34,070 nucleotides of DNA from Candidatus Limnocylindrales bacterium (GTDB lineage Bacteria; Desulfobacterota; Binatia; UBA1149; CAITLU01). Shown piece after piece: positions 15,511 through 23,557 of this stretch (positions are counted from its first letter, which is position 1; each line of letters begins with the position of its first letter). The DNA lies in NCBI GenBank assembly GCA_035571835.1, contig DATNBU010000005.1, forward strand, positions 1-34,070. Direction: 5' to 3'. The notes below the pieces were generated by a model. The model saw nothing but the letters and a program-made list of their open reading frames with translations. It was not told the origin of the DNA and made no database searches. The position numbers and the translations under genes are program-made.

Positions 15511-16308
15511 ATGGGGAAGCTGCGTTACGTCAAGACCTCCGATCAGATTGCAAAGGCACGGCAGAACAATGCGGAGTTCCTCGAGAGCACCGTGCGCTCG
15601 CTGCGTTTCGTCTACCGGACCGATCCCGAGGTGGCTGCGGCGCTCGTGCCGCAGCCGCTCGAGGTCGATCCGGCGTCGCACGTATGCGTGACGTTCTCGC
15701 ACGTCGCGATCCACCTGTCTCCGGACTTCACGTTCGAGATCGGCTCGGCGATTTTCGGCGTCAAGGCATCCTACGAGGGCGTCGCCGGCATCTACCTGGT
15801 GACGATGCCGATGACGACCGAGCAGGCCGTCGTCCCCGGCCGCGAAACCTTCGGCGAGCCGAAGAAGATCGCTGCGATCGAGTTCAAGAAGGACGGCCAG
15901 AACGTGATGAGCGAAGTCACGCGCATGGGGATGACGTACCTCGAGGGAAAGGGAACGATCGGTGCTGCGCTCGGGGCCCGTGAATTCGTCGAGTACGGTT
16001 ACTGCTACAAGGCGTTTCCGGCGTGCGAGAAGAGCCGCGCGTTCGACGGCGATCCGCTTCTGGTGCGGCTCGAGTGGCGCCACAAGCACACCGGAGCGTG
16101 GAAGCTCGACGGCGCTGCCCTCAATCTGTACGACTCGCCGTTCGATCCCGTGGCCGACGTGCCCGTGCGCGAGATCGTCTCGGCGGAATACGAAGAAGGC
16201 AGCGCAGAGAGCAACGGCCGCGTGCTGCGCAGCATTCCCGGCCAGTGGCTGGAGCCGTTCCTGCACCAGCGTTACGACGATACGTCCGGCGACGGCCTCG
16301 AGCTGTGA
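15511..16308 (+). CDS. Acetoacetate decarboxylase family protein
   Basis: A 265-residue protein of the ADC fold. The active-site pair is Lys118-Lys119 in RETFGEPKKIAAIEF, matching the Schiff-base lysine and its neighbour in acetoacetate decarboxylase. The preceding TYR-rich barrel segment (YEGVAGIYLVTMPMTTEQAVVPG) also fits. Family members catalyse decarboxylation or, in ADC-like proteins, aldol-type or hydrolytic reactions, so the exact reaction is open. Its place between amidohydrolase and SDR suggests that it processes a beta-keto acid or related intermediate. AAGGAG precedes ATG 15511 immediately after the REP-like element, so its leader is partly repeat-derived. Confidence 0.85.
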   Translation: MGKLRYVKTSDQIAKARQNNAEFLESTVRSLRFVYRTDPEVAAALVPQPLEVDPASHVCVTFSHVAIHLSPDFTFEIGSAIFGVKASYEGVAGIYLVTMPMTTEQAVVPGRETFGEPKKIAAIEFKKDGQNVMSEVTRMGMTYLEGKGTIGAALGAREFVEYGYCYKAFPACEKSRAFDGDPLLVRLEWRHKHTGAWKLDGAALNLYDSPFDPVADVPVREIVSAEYEEGSAESNGRVLRSIPGQWLEPFLHQRYDDTSGDGLEL

Positions 16309-16317
16309 GGCGCGGCG

Positions 16318-17190
16318 ATGAAGGACTTCCGCGGAAAGACCGCAGTCATCACGGGATCGGCGAGCGGAATCGGCAACGCGCTCGCCCATTCGCTGGCGCG
16401 CGAGGGCGCGCGCGTGGTGCTGGCCGATATCGAACAGGGCGCGCTCGATGCGGCCGTCACTGCGCTGCGTGAAACCGGCGCAGACGCGATCGGTGTGCGC
16501 ACCGACGTGTCATCGTTCGAGTCGGTGCAGGCGCTCGAGAAGGCGGCGGTCTCCGCGTTCGGCAACGTACACATCCTCGTCAGCAACGCGGGCGTCGGTG
16601 CGCACGAGGACGTTCCGGTCTGGGAGCTGCCGCTCAACGACTGGCGATGGTGCATGGCCGTCAACGTCTGGGGCGTGATCCACGGCATCAAGGCATTCCT
16701 GCCGGGCATGCTCGCGCACGGCGAGGAAGGCCACGTCGTGAACACGTCATCCGGAAACGGCGGCCTGATCCTCGTGCCGACGACGCCGATCTATTCCGCC
16801 ACCAAGGCCGCCGTCAGCGCGATCACCGAGAGCCTGCATCTCCAGCTCGCGATGCAGGGCGCAAAGATCCGCGCGCACGTCCTCTATCCCGGTCCTCACA
16901 TCGTCGCGTCCAACATCTTCACGGCGGCGCGAAACCGGCCCGAGGAATTCCGGCGCGAGACCGAGCAGATCGCGCCGCCGATCACGCTCGAAAGCCTCGG
17001 TCAGATTTTCGATGCGATGGGCCGCAAGCTCGAGACGACGTCACCCGCCGAGGTGGCCGAGCACGCAATGGACGGGCTGCGGGCCGACCGCTTCTACATC
17101 CTGCCGTGGACCAGCGACGGGAAGACGAGGTTTCGCGAACGCGTCGAGGGCATTCTCGATTGCCGCAATCCCGAGCCGCGGTTCTTCTGA
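16318..17190 (+). CDS. Short-chain dehydrogenase/reductase (SDR)
   Basis: A 290-residue classical SDR. The cofactor loop is TGSASGIG (12-19), followed by LADIE near 35-39 (the acidic residue at the end of strand 2 suggests NAD preference), SNAGVG (89-94), catalytic Ser144/145 (NTSSGNGG), and the YSATK motif with Tyr159 and Lys163. A C-terminal extension of about 50 residues contains AEVAEHAMDGLRADRFYILP. It probably oxidises or reduces a hydroxyl/keto group in the pathway that begins with the Rieske enzyme. It is nine bases after the decarboxylase-like gene, so the two are probably co-transcribed. Confidence 0.9.
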   Translation: MKDFRGKTAVITGSASGIGNALAHSLAREGARVVLADIEQGALDAAVTALRETGADAIGVRTDVSSFESVQALEKAAVSAFGNVHILVSNAGVGAHEDVPVWELPLNDWRWCMAVNVWGVIHGIKAFLPGMLAHGEEGHVVNTSSGNGGLILVPTTPIYSATKAAVSAITESLHLQLAMQGAKIRAHVLYPGPHIVASNIFTAARNRPEEFRRETEQIAPPITLESLGQIFDAMGRKLETTSPAEVAEHAMDGLRADRFYILPWTSDGKTRFRERVEGILDCRNPEPRFF

Positions 17191-17228
17191 CCGAACCGCT
17201 CGCGCGGTTCTTCTGAGCGAACGATCGG
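17177..17228 (+). repeat. 26-bp imperfect duplication at the SDR 3' end
   Basis: CGCGGTTCTTCTGA at 17177-17190, which contains the SDR stop, recurs at 17203-17216 followed by a similar GCGAAC. The units are 26 bases each and match at about 20 positions. It looks like a small tandem duplication of the gene end. Confidence 0.6.
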
Positions 17229-17270
17229 CTCGGTGTTGATGCTGCGGCATCCGCTCGCTATCCCGCTTGC

Positions 17271-18098
17271 ATGGGCGAGGACGTTTCGCGGCCGGTTGCG
17301 TGGCGCGCCGGCATCGCCGGTGCGGCGATTGCGGCTGCCGTCCTGCTGGCCGCGGTTGCGACAGCGTCCACAAACCTGAACGACGCCTCTTCCGACAAAA
17401 TCGAAGCCTCCACGATCGTTCCTGACCCGGTGCGCAGGGTCGGCGAAGTGCGGCTGCTGGCGCGCGGCGACGCCGTGGTCGTGCAGACGCTGCTTTCGAC
17501 GAAAGTGCTGTCGAGAGTGCTGGCGGAGATCGCGAAAAAGGAAGAGCACAACTGGCCGACCGCGCAAAAACTTGCAGACTCCGACGCGGCGCCGGTTGCG
17601 TCCGGCACGACCGAGTATCTGGCCGCGCTCGATGCCGCGCGCCAACGCCTCGAAGCGAGCGCGTCCGATTCCGATTCGCCGGAGCGCCGCCGCCGCGTGC
17701 TGATCGAATTTGCAGCGAGCGCGAACGACCAGGCCGTGTTCGTCGGCACGTTCCAGGCTGCGGGCGACGTCGGGCATCTCGACCTGAAAAGCCGCGAGAT
17801 CTTCTCCACACTGGCGCTGCCGCGCGCGTATATTCTTCGCGAGATCCGCCTGATCCTGGCCGATTCGTTCGACGTGGCGGAAGACCAGGTGGACCGTCTC
17901 GGTCCGCTCGGCCCCGCGGCCTCCGGTGCCGCCACGGGCAGCAGCGCGAGCACGTCGCCGGCGACAATTGCGCCTGCGCCTTCGAACAATGCGAAGCCTG
18001 CAACGTCGACTGGCAGCGAGCCCGCAACTCCTGCTGTGAAAGAACACGCTCCCGATTCCATGGGGTCGCCGCCGACCCCGAAGCCGCGCCAGCATTGA
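17271..18098 (+). CDS. Membrane-anchored protein, unknown function, coupled to RND exporter
   Basis: A 275-residue protein that I do not recognise. An N-terminal hydrophobic span (residues 12-32) acts as signal anchor. The predicted periplasmic part (35-215) is helical and charged, with VVVQTLLSTKVLSRVLAEI near 69-87 and RRRVLIEFAASANDQAVFVG near 138-157. Residues 218-275 are low-complexity Ala/Ser/Thr/Pro, like a flexible tail. The stop overlaps the TTG start of the RND exporter by four bases, so the products probably act together, perhaps as a periplasmic accessory. No clear ribosome site precedes the ATG at 17271. Confidence 0.65.
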   Translation: MGEDVSRPVAWRAGIAGAAIAAAVLLAAVATASTNLNDASSDKIEASTIVPDPVRRVGEVRLLARGDAVVVQTLLSTKVLSRVLAEIAKKEEHNWPTAQKLADSDAAPVASGTTEYLAALDAARQRLEASASDSDSPERRRRVLIEFAASANDQAVFVGTFQAAGDVGHLDLKSREIFSTLALPRAYILREIRLILADSFDVAEDQVDRLGPLGPAASGAATGSSASTSPATIAPAPSNNAKPATSTGSEPATPAVKEHAPDSMGSPPTPKPRQH

Positions 18099-20443
18099 CC
18101 AGCGAACGACTTCGCCGCCTGCGCGCGCCGTGCCTCGCGATCACCCTCGCGATCAGTGCGTGGCTCGGCCTTCATGCCGCACGCATCGGAGTCGAGCACG
18201 ACAACTCGTCCTTGCGCTCGACCGATCCCGCCGACCGCCGCAGCTACGAAGACTTCAAGGCCACGTTCGGCAGCGACGAAGACATTCTCGTCGCCATTGC
18301 GCACCCGCAGCTGCTGGACGCGCGCGGACTCGGCCTGATTGCCGACGTCACTTCGCGGATCCAGGCGATGGACGGCGTCCGCAAGGCGTGGAGCCTCGTC
18401 AACGTCGAAGAGATCGCCAGCGGAGAAACCGGCGCCGAGCCGCACCAGCTGCTGGCTCCGCCGTGGGATTCGCCGGACATCCGCGAGCGCACGCTCGCGG
18501 CGCTCGAGCGCAATCCCGATTTCACGGGCTGGCTCGTGTCGGCCGATCGAAAGACTGCGGGCATCGTCGTCGAGATCGAGGACCGCCCTGACGACAGCGA
18601 GTACCGGGCCCGTCTGGTCGCAAGCATCCGCGCGCTGTCGCCGGATATCGCAGCGGCCGGCGGCGAGATGCATGTGACCGGCGTGCCGGTGCAGAAGATC
18701 GACGTTTCCGAATACGTCGATCGCGATCAGGCCGTGCTGCTGCCGGCAGCGGTCATCGTGCTCGGGCTGACGCTCGCGCTGTTCTTCCGCCACATCTCCG
18801 GCGTCGTCGTCCCGCTCGCAGTTGCCGGCATCACGGTGGTGTGGACAGTCGGTGCATACGCGGCCAGCGGTCATTCGCTCAACGCGATCACTGCGCTGCT
18901 GCCGCCGGTGCTGCTCGTCATCGCGCTTGCGACGACCGTGCACGTTTACGATGCGTGGCTGGCAGGGCACTCGCCGGCCGGTGCACATCCGGACGGGCAC
19001 GGGGGCGACGGGCACGATCGGGATGGTCATGATCCGGACGGGCGCGATGACGCTGGCGGCGAGGATCGCGCCGCGCTTGCCGTGCGCGCCGTCTTCGTGC
19101 CCGCGCTGCTGTGCGCGGTGACCACTGCACAAGGCTTCCTGTCGCTTCTGATCGGCGGAAACCTGCCGGCTGTGCACGAGTTCGGCATCTTCGCCGCATT
19201 CGGCAGCGTGGTCGCGTTCCTCGTCGCAATGACCGTCGTGCCGGTCGCGCTTGCGGGCATCAAGCCGCCCGCGCATCGCGCGTCGGATGCGCACGGATGG
19301 ACGTTCCGGCTTCTCGGCGCGACCTCCGGCCTCGCGACGCGCAGGCCGGTCGCCGTGCTCGCGACGTTCACCGCGGTCACGCTTCTTCTTTCGGCGGGCA
19401 TTCCGCTGATCCGTACCAATACCGATCTCGTCGGCTTCCTTCGAAAAGACGCTCCGCTGCGCGTCGATACGACGTGGATCGACGAGCACCTGGCCGGAAC
19501 GATGCCTCTGGACTTCGTGATCCGCCGAACCGACGGAAAGCCCGTGCTCACGCTCGACGGCGCGCGCCGCCTCGAAGAGCTCGAGCGTTCGATTACCGCG
19601 CGCGAACACGTGGCGAGCGTGACCAGCGTCCTCGCGCTGGTGCGTCAGGTCCATCGTGCCGAGTCGGACGACCATCGTCTGGCGCTTCCCGCGGACGCCG
19701 AAACCCTGCAGGCCGAGATCGATCTGCTCGACGAAAGCGGGCATTCGCTGGTGCGGCGCTTTGCCGCACCGGAGATGACGTCGCTGCGCATGACGGCGCG
19801 CCTGCACGCCGTCGGAAGCGCCGTCTCCGGGCCGCTCGTCGCGGCAATCCGGAAGGATGCGGCGCGTATCCTCGGACCCGGCATCGAGCTGCAGCCGGTC
19901 GGATCGCTCTGGGAGGTCGTTCGCGATTCCGAAACGCTCGTCGATCAGCAGGTGACGAGCTTTGGCAGCGCGATCCTGCTCGTGGTCGCCGCAATCGGCC
20001 TTCTGCTGCGATCGTTCACGTTCACGATCGTCGCGATGATCCCGAACGTGATGCCGATCCTGTGGACCGGCGGGCTCATGGGCTACTCGGGCATCGAGCT
20101 GAGCACCGGCACCGCGATGATTGCGTCGGCCGTGCTCGGCCTCGTCGTCGACGACACGATCCATTACCTCTCGTACTACCGGCGCGTCTACCGCGGCGAT
20201 GCCATTGCGGCGATACGCACGACCAGCCGTGCCATTGGCGCCCCGGTCACGGTGGCATCGACGAGCCTCGTGCTCGGCTTCTGGGTGGGCGCGCTCGGCA
20301 GCTTCCTTCCGACGATTTATTTCTCGCTGCTGACGGGCCTGACGATGATCACCGGCGTCGTCTGCGATCTTCTGGTGCTGCCGGCAAGCCTGGTGCTGCT
20401 CGACCGGATCGGGCGCCGCCGCCGCGATCCGGGCACGGCGTGA
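18095..20443 (+). CDS. RND superfamily (MMPL/HpnN-like) exporter with His/Asp-rich insert
   Basis: A 782-residue inner-membrane transporter with the two-fold RND layout. TM1 is near 14-30, then a periplasmic domain (31-210) and TM2-TM6 (212-410). TM7 lies near 420-440, then a second periplasmic domain (445-625) and TM8-TM12 (630-770). GLVVDDTIHYLSYYRR near 690-705 is the conserved TM4/TM10-type Asp motif for proton coupling. Such proteins export lipids, hopanoids or hydrophobic metabolites. The TTG start overlaps the preceding stop. Residues 291-325, in the loop after TM4, hold an unusual repeat of DGH/DGR units (six His, many Asp and Gly) absent from the equivalent loop of the second half. 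Confidence 0.85.
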   Translation: MTSERLRRLRAPCLAITLAISAWLGLHAARIGVEHDNSSLRSTDPADRRSYEDFKATFGSDEDILVAIAHPQLLDARGLGLIADVTSRIQAMDGVRKAWSLVNVEEIASGETGAEPHQLLAPPWDSPDIRERTLAALERNPDFTGWLVSADRKTAGIVVEIEDRPDDSEYRARLVASIRALSPDIAAAGGEMHVTGVPVQKIDVSEYVDRDQAVLLPAAVIVLGLTLALFFRHISGVVVPLAVAGITVVWTVGAYAASGHSLNAITALLPPVLLVIALATTVHVYDAWLAGHSPAGAHPDGHGGDGHDRDGHDPDGRDDAGGEDRAALAVRAVFVPALLCAVTTAQGFLSLLIGGNLPAVHEFGIFAAFGSVVAFLVAMTVVPVALAGIKPPAHRASDAHGWTFRLLGATSGLATRRPVAVLATFTAVTLLLSAGIPLIRTNTDLVGFLRKDAPLRVDTTWIDEHLAGTMPLDFVIRRTDGKPVLTLDGARRLEELERSITAREHVASVTSVLALVRQVHRAESDDHRLALPADAETLQAEIDLLDESGHSLVRRFAAPEMTSLRMTARLHAVGSAVSGPLVAAIRKDAARILGPGIELQPVGSLWEVVRDSETLVDQQVTSFGSAILLVVAAIGLLLRSFTFTIVAMIPNVMPILWTGGLMGYSGIELSTGTAMIASAVLGLVVDDTIHYLSYYRRVYRGDAIAAIRTTSRAIGAPVTVASTSLVLGFWVGALGSFLPTIYFSLLTGLTMITGVVCDLLVLPASLVLLDRIGRRRRDPGTA

Positions 20444-20503
20444 AACCGTGTACCTGTCCGGAGTTTCCCATAGACTGCCCGCGCTTTGGAGATCGCAGGT
20501 CGC

Positions 20504-22048
20504 ATGACAGCAGCCTCGGCTGATGAGAGGGCCGCTGCTCCGGGAGCAGCAGCCGGCGAAACCGCGTCGCCGCGCGTAGCCATCGTCGGAGCCGGAGCCT
20601 CCGGCCTCTGCATGGCCATCGCGCTCAAGAAAGCCGGCATCGACACGTTCACGATCTTCGAAAAATCCGGCGGCGTGGGCGGCACGTGGCGCGACAACAC
20701 GTATCCGGGCTCCGGCTGTGACGTGCCGTCGCACCTCTACTCGTTTTCGTTCGCGCCCAATCCGGACTGGACGCACGCGTTCTCGCTGCAGCCGGAAATC
20801 CTCGAATACTTCGAAGACTGCGCGCGCCGCTTCGACCTCCTCCGGCACTGTCGTTTCCGCACCGAGCTCGAATCCGCGACCTTCGACGAGGCCGCCGGCG
20901 TATGGAGGCTGCTGACCAAAGACGGCGCGGAGATCGCGTGCGATGTGCTCATCAGCGGCGTCGGACAGCTCAACCGCCCGATGTATCCGAAGATCGACGG
21001 GCTCGAGTCGTTCCGCGGAAAGACGTTTCACTCTGCGCGATGGAACCACGGGTACGATCTTGCCGGCAAACGCGTCGCCGTCATCGGCAACGGCGCAAGC
21101 GCGCTGCAGTTCATTCCGAAGATCGCCCCGGTGGTCGGCAGGCTTTCGATCTTCCAGCGCAGCAACAACTGGATCGTTCCGCGCGGCGACCGGCCGTACA
21201 CCGAACGCGAGAAGCGCTGGTTCCGGCAGTCGACCGCGCTTCGCCTGCTGCACCGCGGCCTGATCTACCTCCTGCTCGAGAAGAACTTCTTTGCGTTCCG
21301 GCCCGGAACCCTGATGGCAAAGATCATGGAGCAGCGCGCGCGGGCGCAGCTCGCGGCGCAGGTTGCCGATCCCGTGCTTCGCGAGCGCCTGACGCCGGAC
21401 TATCCGATCGGCTGCAAGCGCATCCTGATCGGCGACGACTATTACCCGGCCCTGGTGCGCGACAACGTCGAGGTCGTCACCGATCCGATCGTCCGCGTGA
21501 AGCCGGAGTCGATCGTGACGGCCGGCGGACGCGAGCATCCGGTCGATGCGATCATCTACGGGACCGGCTTCGAGACCACGTCGTTTCTTGCGCCGATGCG
21601 CGTCGTCGGGCGCGGCGGACACCGGCTCGAAGAGGTCTGGAAGGAGGGCGCCGAGGCGTATCTCGGCGTCGCGGTGTCCGGCTTTCCGAATTTCTTCATG
21701 CTGTACGGGCCGAACACCAATCTCGGCCACAACTCGATCATCTTCATGATCGAGTGCCAGGTTCGCTACGTCGTTTCGCTGATTGCCGCGATGAAGCGGA
21801 TGCGCGCGCGCTGGCTCGACGTCAGGCCGGCCGCGATGGCGCGCTTCAACGAGGGCCTGCAGAAGCGGCTCGGCAAGTCGGTCTGGGCGACGGGCTGTAC
21901 GAGCTGGTACAAGACCGAAGGCGGCAAGATCACCAACAACTGGTCCGACTTCACGGTGCGCTACTGGTGGACCATGCGCCGGCCGAAACTCTCCGCGTTC
22001 GAAGCAGCGAACGCATCCGGCACATCCGCCAAAGGCGCAACTTCATGA
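20504..22048 (+). CDS. Flavin-dependent monooxygenase, Baeyer-Villiger type
   Basis: A 514-residue class B flavin monooxygenase. The FAD Rossmann motif is VAIVGAGASGLC (25-36), with GGTWRDNTYPGSGCD at 59-73 (the GxWxxxxYPGxxxD signature). The BVMO fingerprint F170-x-G-x3-H176-x3-W180-N is in FRGKTFHSARWN, where the usual Thr after His is Ser. The NADP-binding motif is VAVIGNGASA (191-200). Such enzymes insert oxygen into ketones to give esters or lactones. ATG 20504 with AGGT upstream is preferred over a TTG at 20486. The gene overlaps the following antiporter gene as ATGA. It could act on ketones made by the neighbouring Rieske/SDR cluster, but this is only inference. Confidence 0.88.
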   Translation: MTAASADERAAAPGAAAGETASPRVAIVGAGASGLCMAIALKKAGIDTFTIFEKSGGVGGTWRDNTYPGSGCDVPSHLYSFSFAPNPDWTHAFSLQPEILEYFEDCARRFDLLRHCRFRTELESATFDEAAGVWRLLTKDGAEIACDVLISGVGQLNRPMYPKIDGLESFRGKTFHSARWNHGYDLAGKRVAVIGNGASALQFIPKIAPVVGRLSIFQRSNNWIVPRGDRPYTEREKRWFRQSTALRLLHRGLIYLLLEKNFFAFRPGTLMAKIMEQRARAQLAAQVADPVLRERLTPDYPIGCKRILIGDDYYPALVRDNVEVVTDPIVRVKPESIVTAGGREHPVDAIIYGTGFETTSFLAPMRVVGRGGHRLEEVWKEGAEAYLGVAVSGFPNFFMLYGPNTNLGHNSIIFMIECQVRYVVSLIAAMKRMRARWLDVRPAAMARFNEGLQKRLGKSVWATGCTSWYKTEGGKITNNWSDFTVRYWWTMRRPKLSAFEAANASGTSAKGATS

Positions 22049-23466
22049 ATCGGATCCTCTCGGCTCTCTTCTTCGCTGTCCTTGCCCTGTCGCCTTCGCT
22101 TGCATGCGCGTCCGAATCGGCCGGCCTCGACGGCTCGACGCTGCCGTTGCCGTGGGCACTGCCGTTCGTCGGCATGCTGCTGTCGATCGCGATCCTGCCG
22201 CTGGCCGCGCCGCACCTGTGGCATCACCATTTCGGCAAAATCTCGGCCGCATGGAGCGCGCTCGTGCTGCTGCCGGCAGCAGCGCTCCACGGCGTGGACA
22301 GGGCAGTCCACGTGCTCGCGCACACGATGGTCCTCGAATACGTGCCGTTCCTCATCCTGATCGCGACGCTCTTCACGGTGGCCGGCGGCGTGCTGGTGCG
22401 CGGCAACCTGCACGGCGATCCCAAAACGAATGCGGCACTGCTTGCGATCGGCACGGTGCTCGCGAGCGTGATGGGGACGACCGGAGCAGCGATGCTGCTC
22501 GTGCGTCCGGTCGTACGCGCCAACGACGGACGCCGCCACAACGCGCACGTTCTCATCTTCTTCATCTTCCTGGTCGCCAATATCGGCGGCTCGTTGACTC
22601 CTCTCGGAGATCCGCCGCTTTTTCTCGGGTTTCTCAAGGGCGTCGATTTCTTCTGGCCGACCGTGCATCTGTTCGCACCGGCGACAACGGCGGCCGTCAT
22701 CGTGCTCGTCGTCTTCGTCATCATCGATTCGGTGCTTTACAGCCGCGATCATCAGTTTCGTGCGGTCTACGATCCGACGCCCGACAGCCCCATTGCGGTC
22801 GACGGGCGTGTCAATTTCGTCCTGCTCGCCGGTGTCGTGGCTGCGGTGCTCTTGAGCGGCCTCTGGCACCCGGCAGTGTCGTGGGAGGTCGGCGGAGTCG
22901 AAATCGAGCTGCAGAACGTCGTGCGCGACATCGCACTGATCGTCATTGCGGTCCTGTCGCTTCGCCTGACGCCGCACGGTCTTCGCGAGGAAAACGCGTT
23001 CTCGTGGGGCCCGATCCAGGAAGTGGCCATCCTGTTTGCCGGAATCTTCATCACGATGATCCCATCTCTCGCGATCCTTCGAGCCGGAATGCACGGCTCG
23101 CTCGCGCCGGTGGTCGGGCTCGTGACCGGCGCCGGCGGCGAGCCGATCGATGCAGCATACTTCTGGCTTTCCGGAGGGCTGTCGAGCTTCCTCGACAACG
23201 CGCCAACCTATCTCGTGTTCTTCAACATCGCGGGCGGCGATCCGCAGCATCTGATGGGGCCCGCTGCCCGGACGCTGATGGCGATTTCGGCGGGCTCCGT
23301 GTTCATGGGTGCGAACTCGTACATCGGCAACGCGCCCAACTTCATGGTCAAGTCGATCGCCGAGGAGCGCGGCATCGCGATGCCGAGTTTCTTCGGCTAC
23401 ATGGCGTGGTCGGTGGGCGTTCTGATCCCGACGTTTCTGCTCGTGACGTGGGTGTTCTTCGAATAG
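22045..23466 (+). CDS. Ion-transporter superfamily sodium:proton antiporter (CitMHS_2/NhaD-like)
   Basis: A 473-residue membrane protein with an N-terminal signal-like span followed by about 11 TM segments. Diagnostic segments are [24 protein letters not shown] near 175-199 and, in the second half, [19 protein letters not shown] near 384-402 and [21 protein letters not shown] near 422-442. These two re-entrant-loop-like motifs ([10 protein letters not shown] and DNAPTY) are typical of the IT superfamily of Na+/H+ antiporters and organic-acid transporters. The substrate cannot be fixed from sequence. Its ATG overlaps the stop of the monooxygenase gene, giving translational coupling. Confidence 0.82.
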   Translation: MNRILSALFFAVLALSPSLACASESAGLDGSTLPLPWALPFVGMLLSIAILPLAAPHLWHHHFGKISAAWSALVLLPAAALHGVDRAVHVLAHTMVLEYVPFLILIATLFTVAGGVLVRGNLHGDPKTNAALLAIGTVLASVMGTTGAAMLLVRPVVRANDGRRHNAHVLIFFIFLVANIGGSLTPLGDPPLFLGFLKGVDFFWPTVHLFAPATTAAVIVLVVFVIIDSVLYSRDHQFRAVYDPTPDSPIAVDGRVNFVLLAGVVAAVLLSGLWHPAVSWEVGGVEIELQNVVRDIALIVIAVLSLRLTPHGLREENAFSWGPIQEVAILFAGIFITMIPSLAILRAGMHGSLAPVVGLVTGAGGEPIDAAYFWLSGGLSSFLDNAPTYLVFFNIAGGDPQHLMGPAARTLMAISAGSVFMGANSYIGNAPNFMVKSIAEERGIAMPSFFGYMAWSVGVLIPTFLLVTWVFFE

Positions 23467-23557
23467 ACCCCCGGCGCTCCAGTGCGCGGAGGTCCGGGCT
23501 TTGCATAGGCTTTCCACGCAGTCGCCATTTGCCGCGACCTGTGGAATCACAGGCCCC

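Noticed and set aside
17258-21730. A 1490-residue minus-strand reading frame
   Set aside because: It is antisense to the exporter, its partner and the monooxygenase, which have intact motifs on the plus strand. The translation is low-complexity Arg/Glu/Asp/Ala without domain signals.
23467-23500. A terminator after the antiporter gene
   Set aside because: CCCGG...CTCC pairs with GGAG...CCGGG, but with a two-base internal mismatch and only a CTTT tail, too weak to call.
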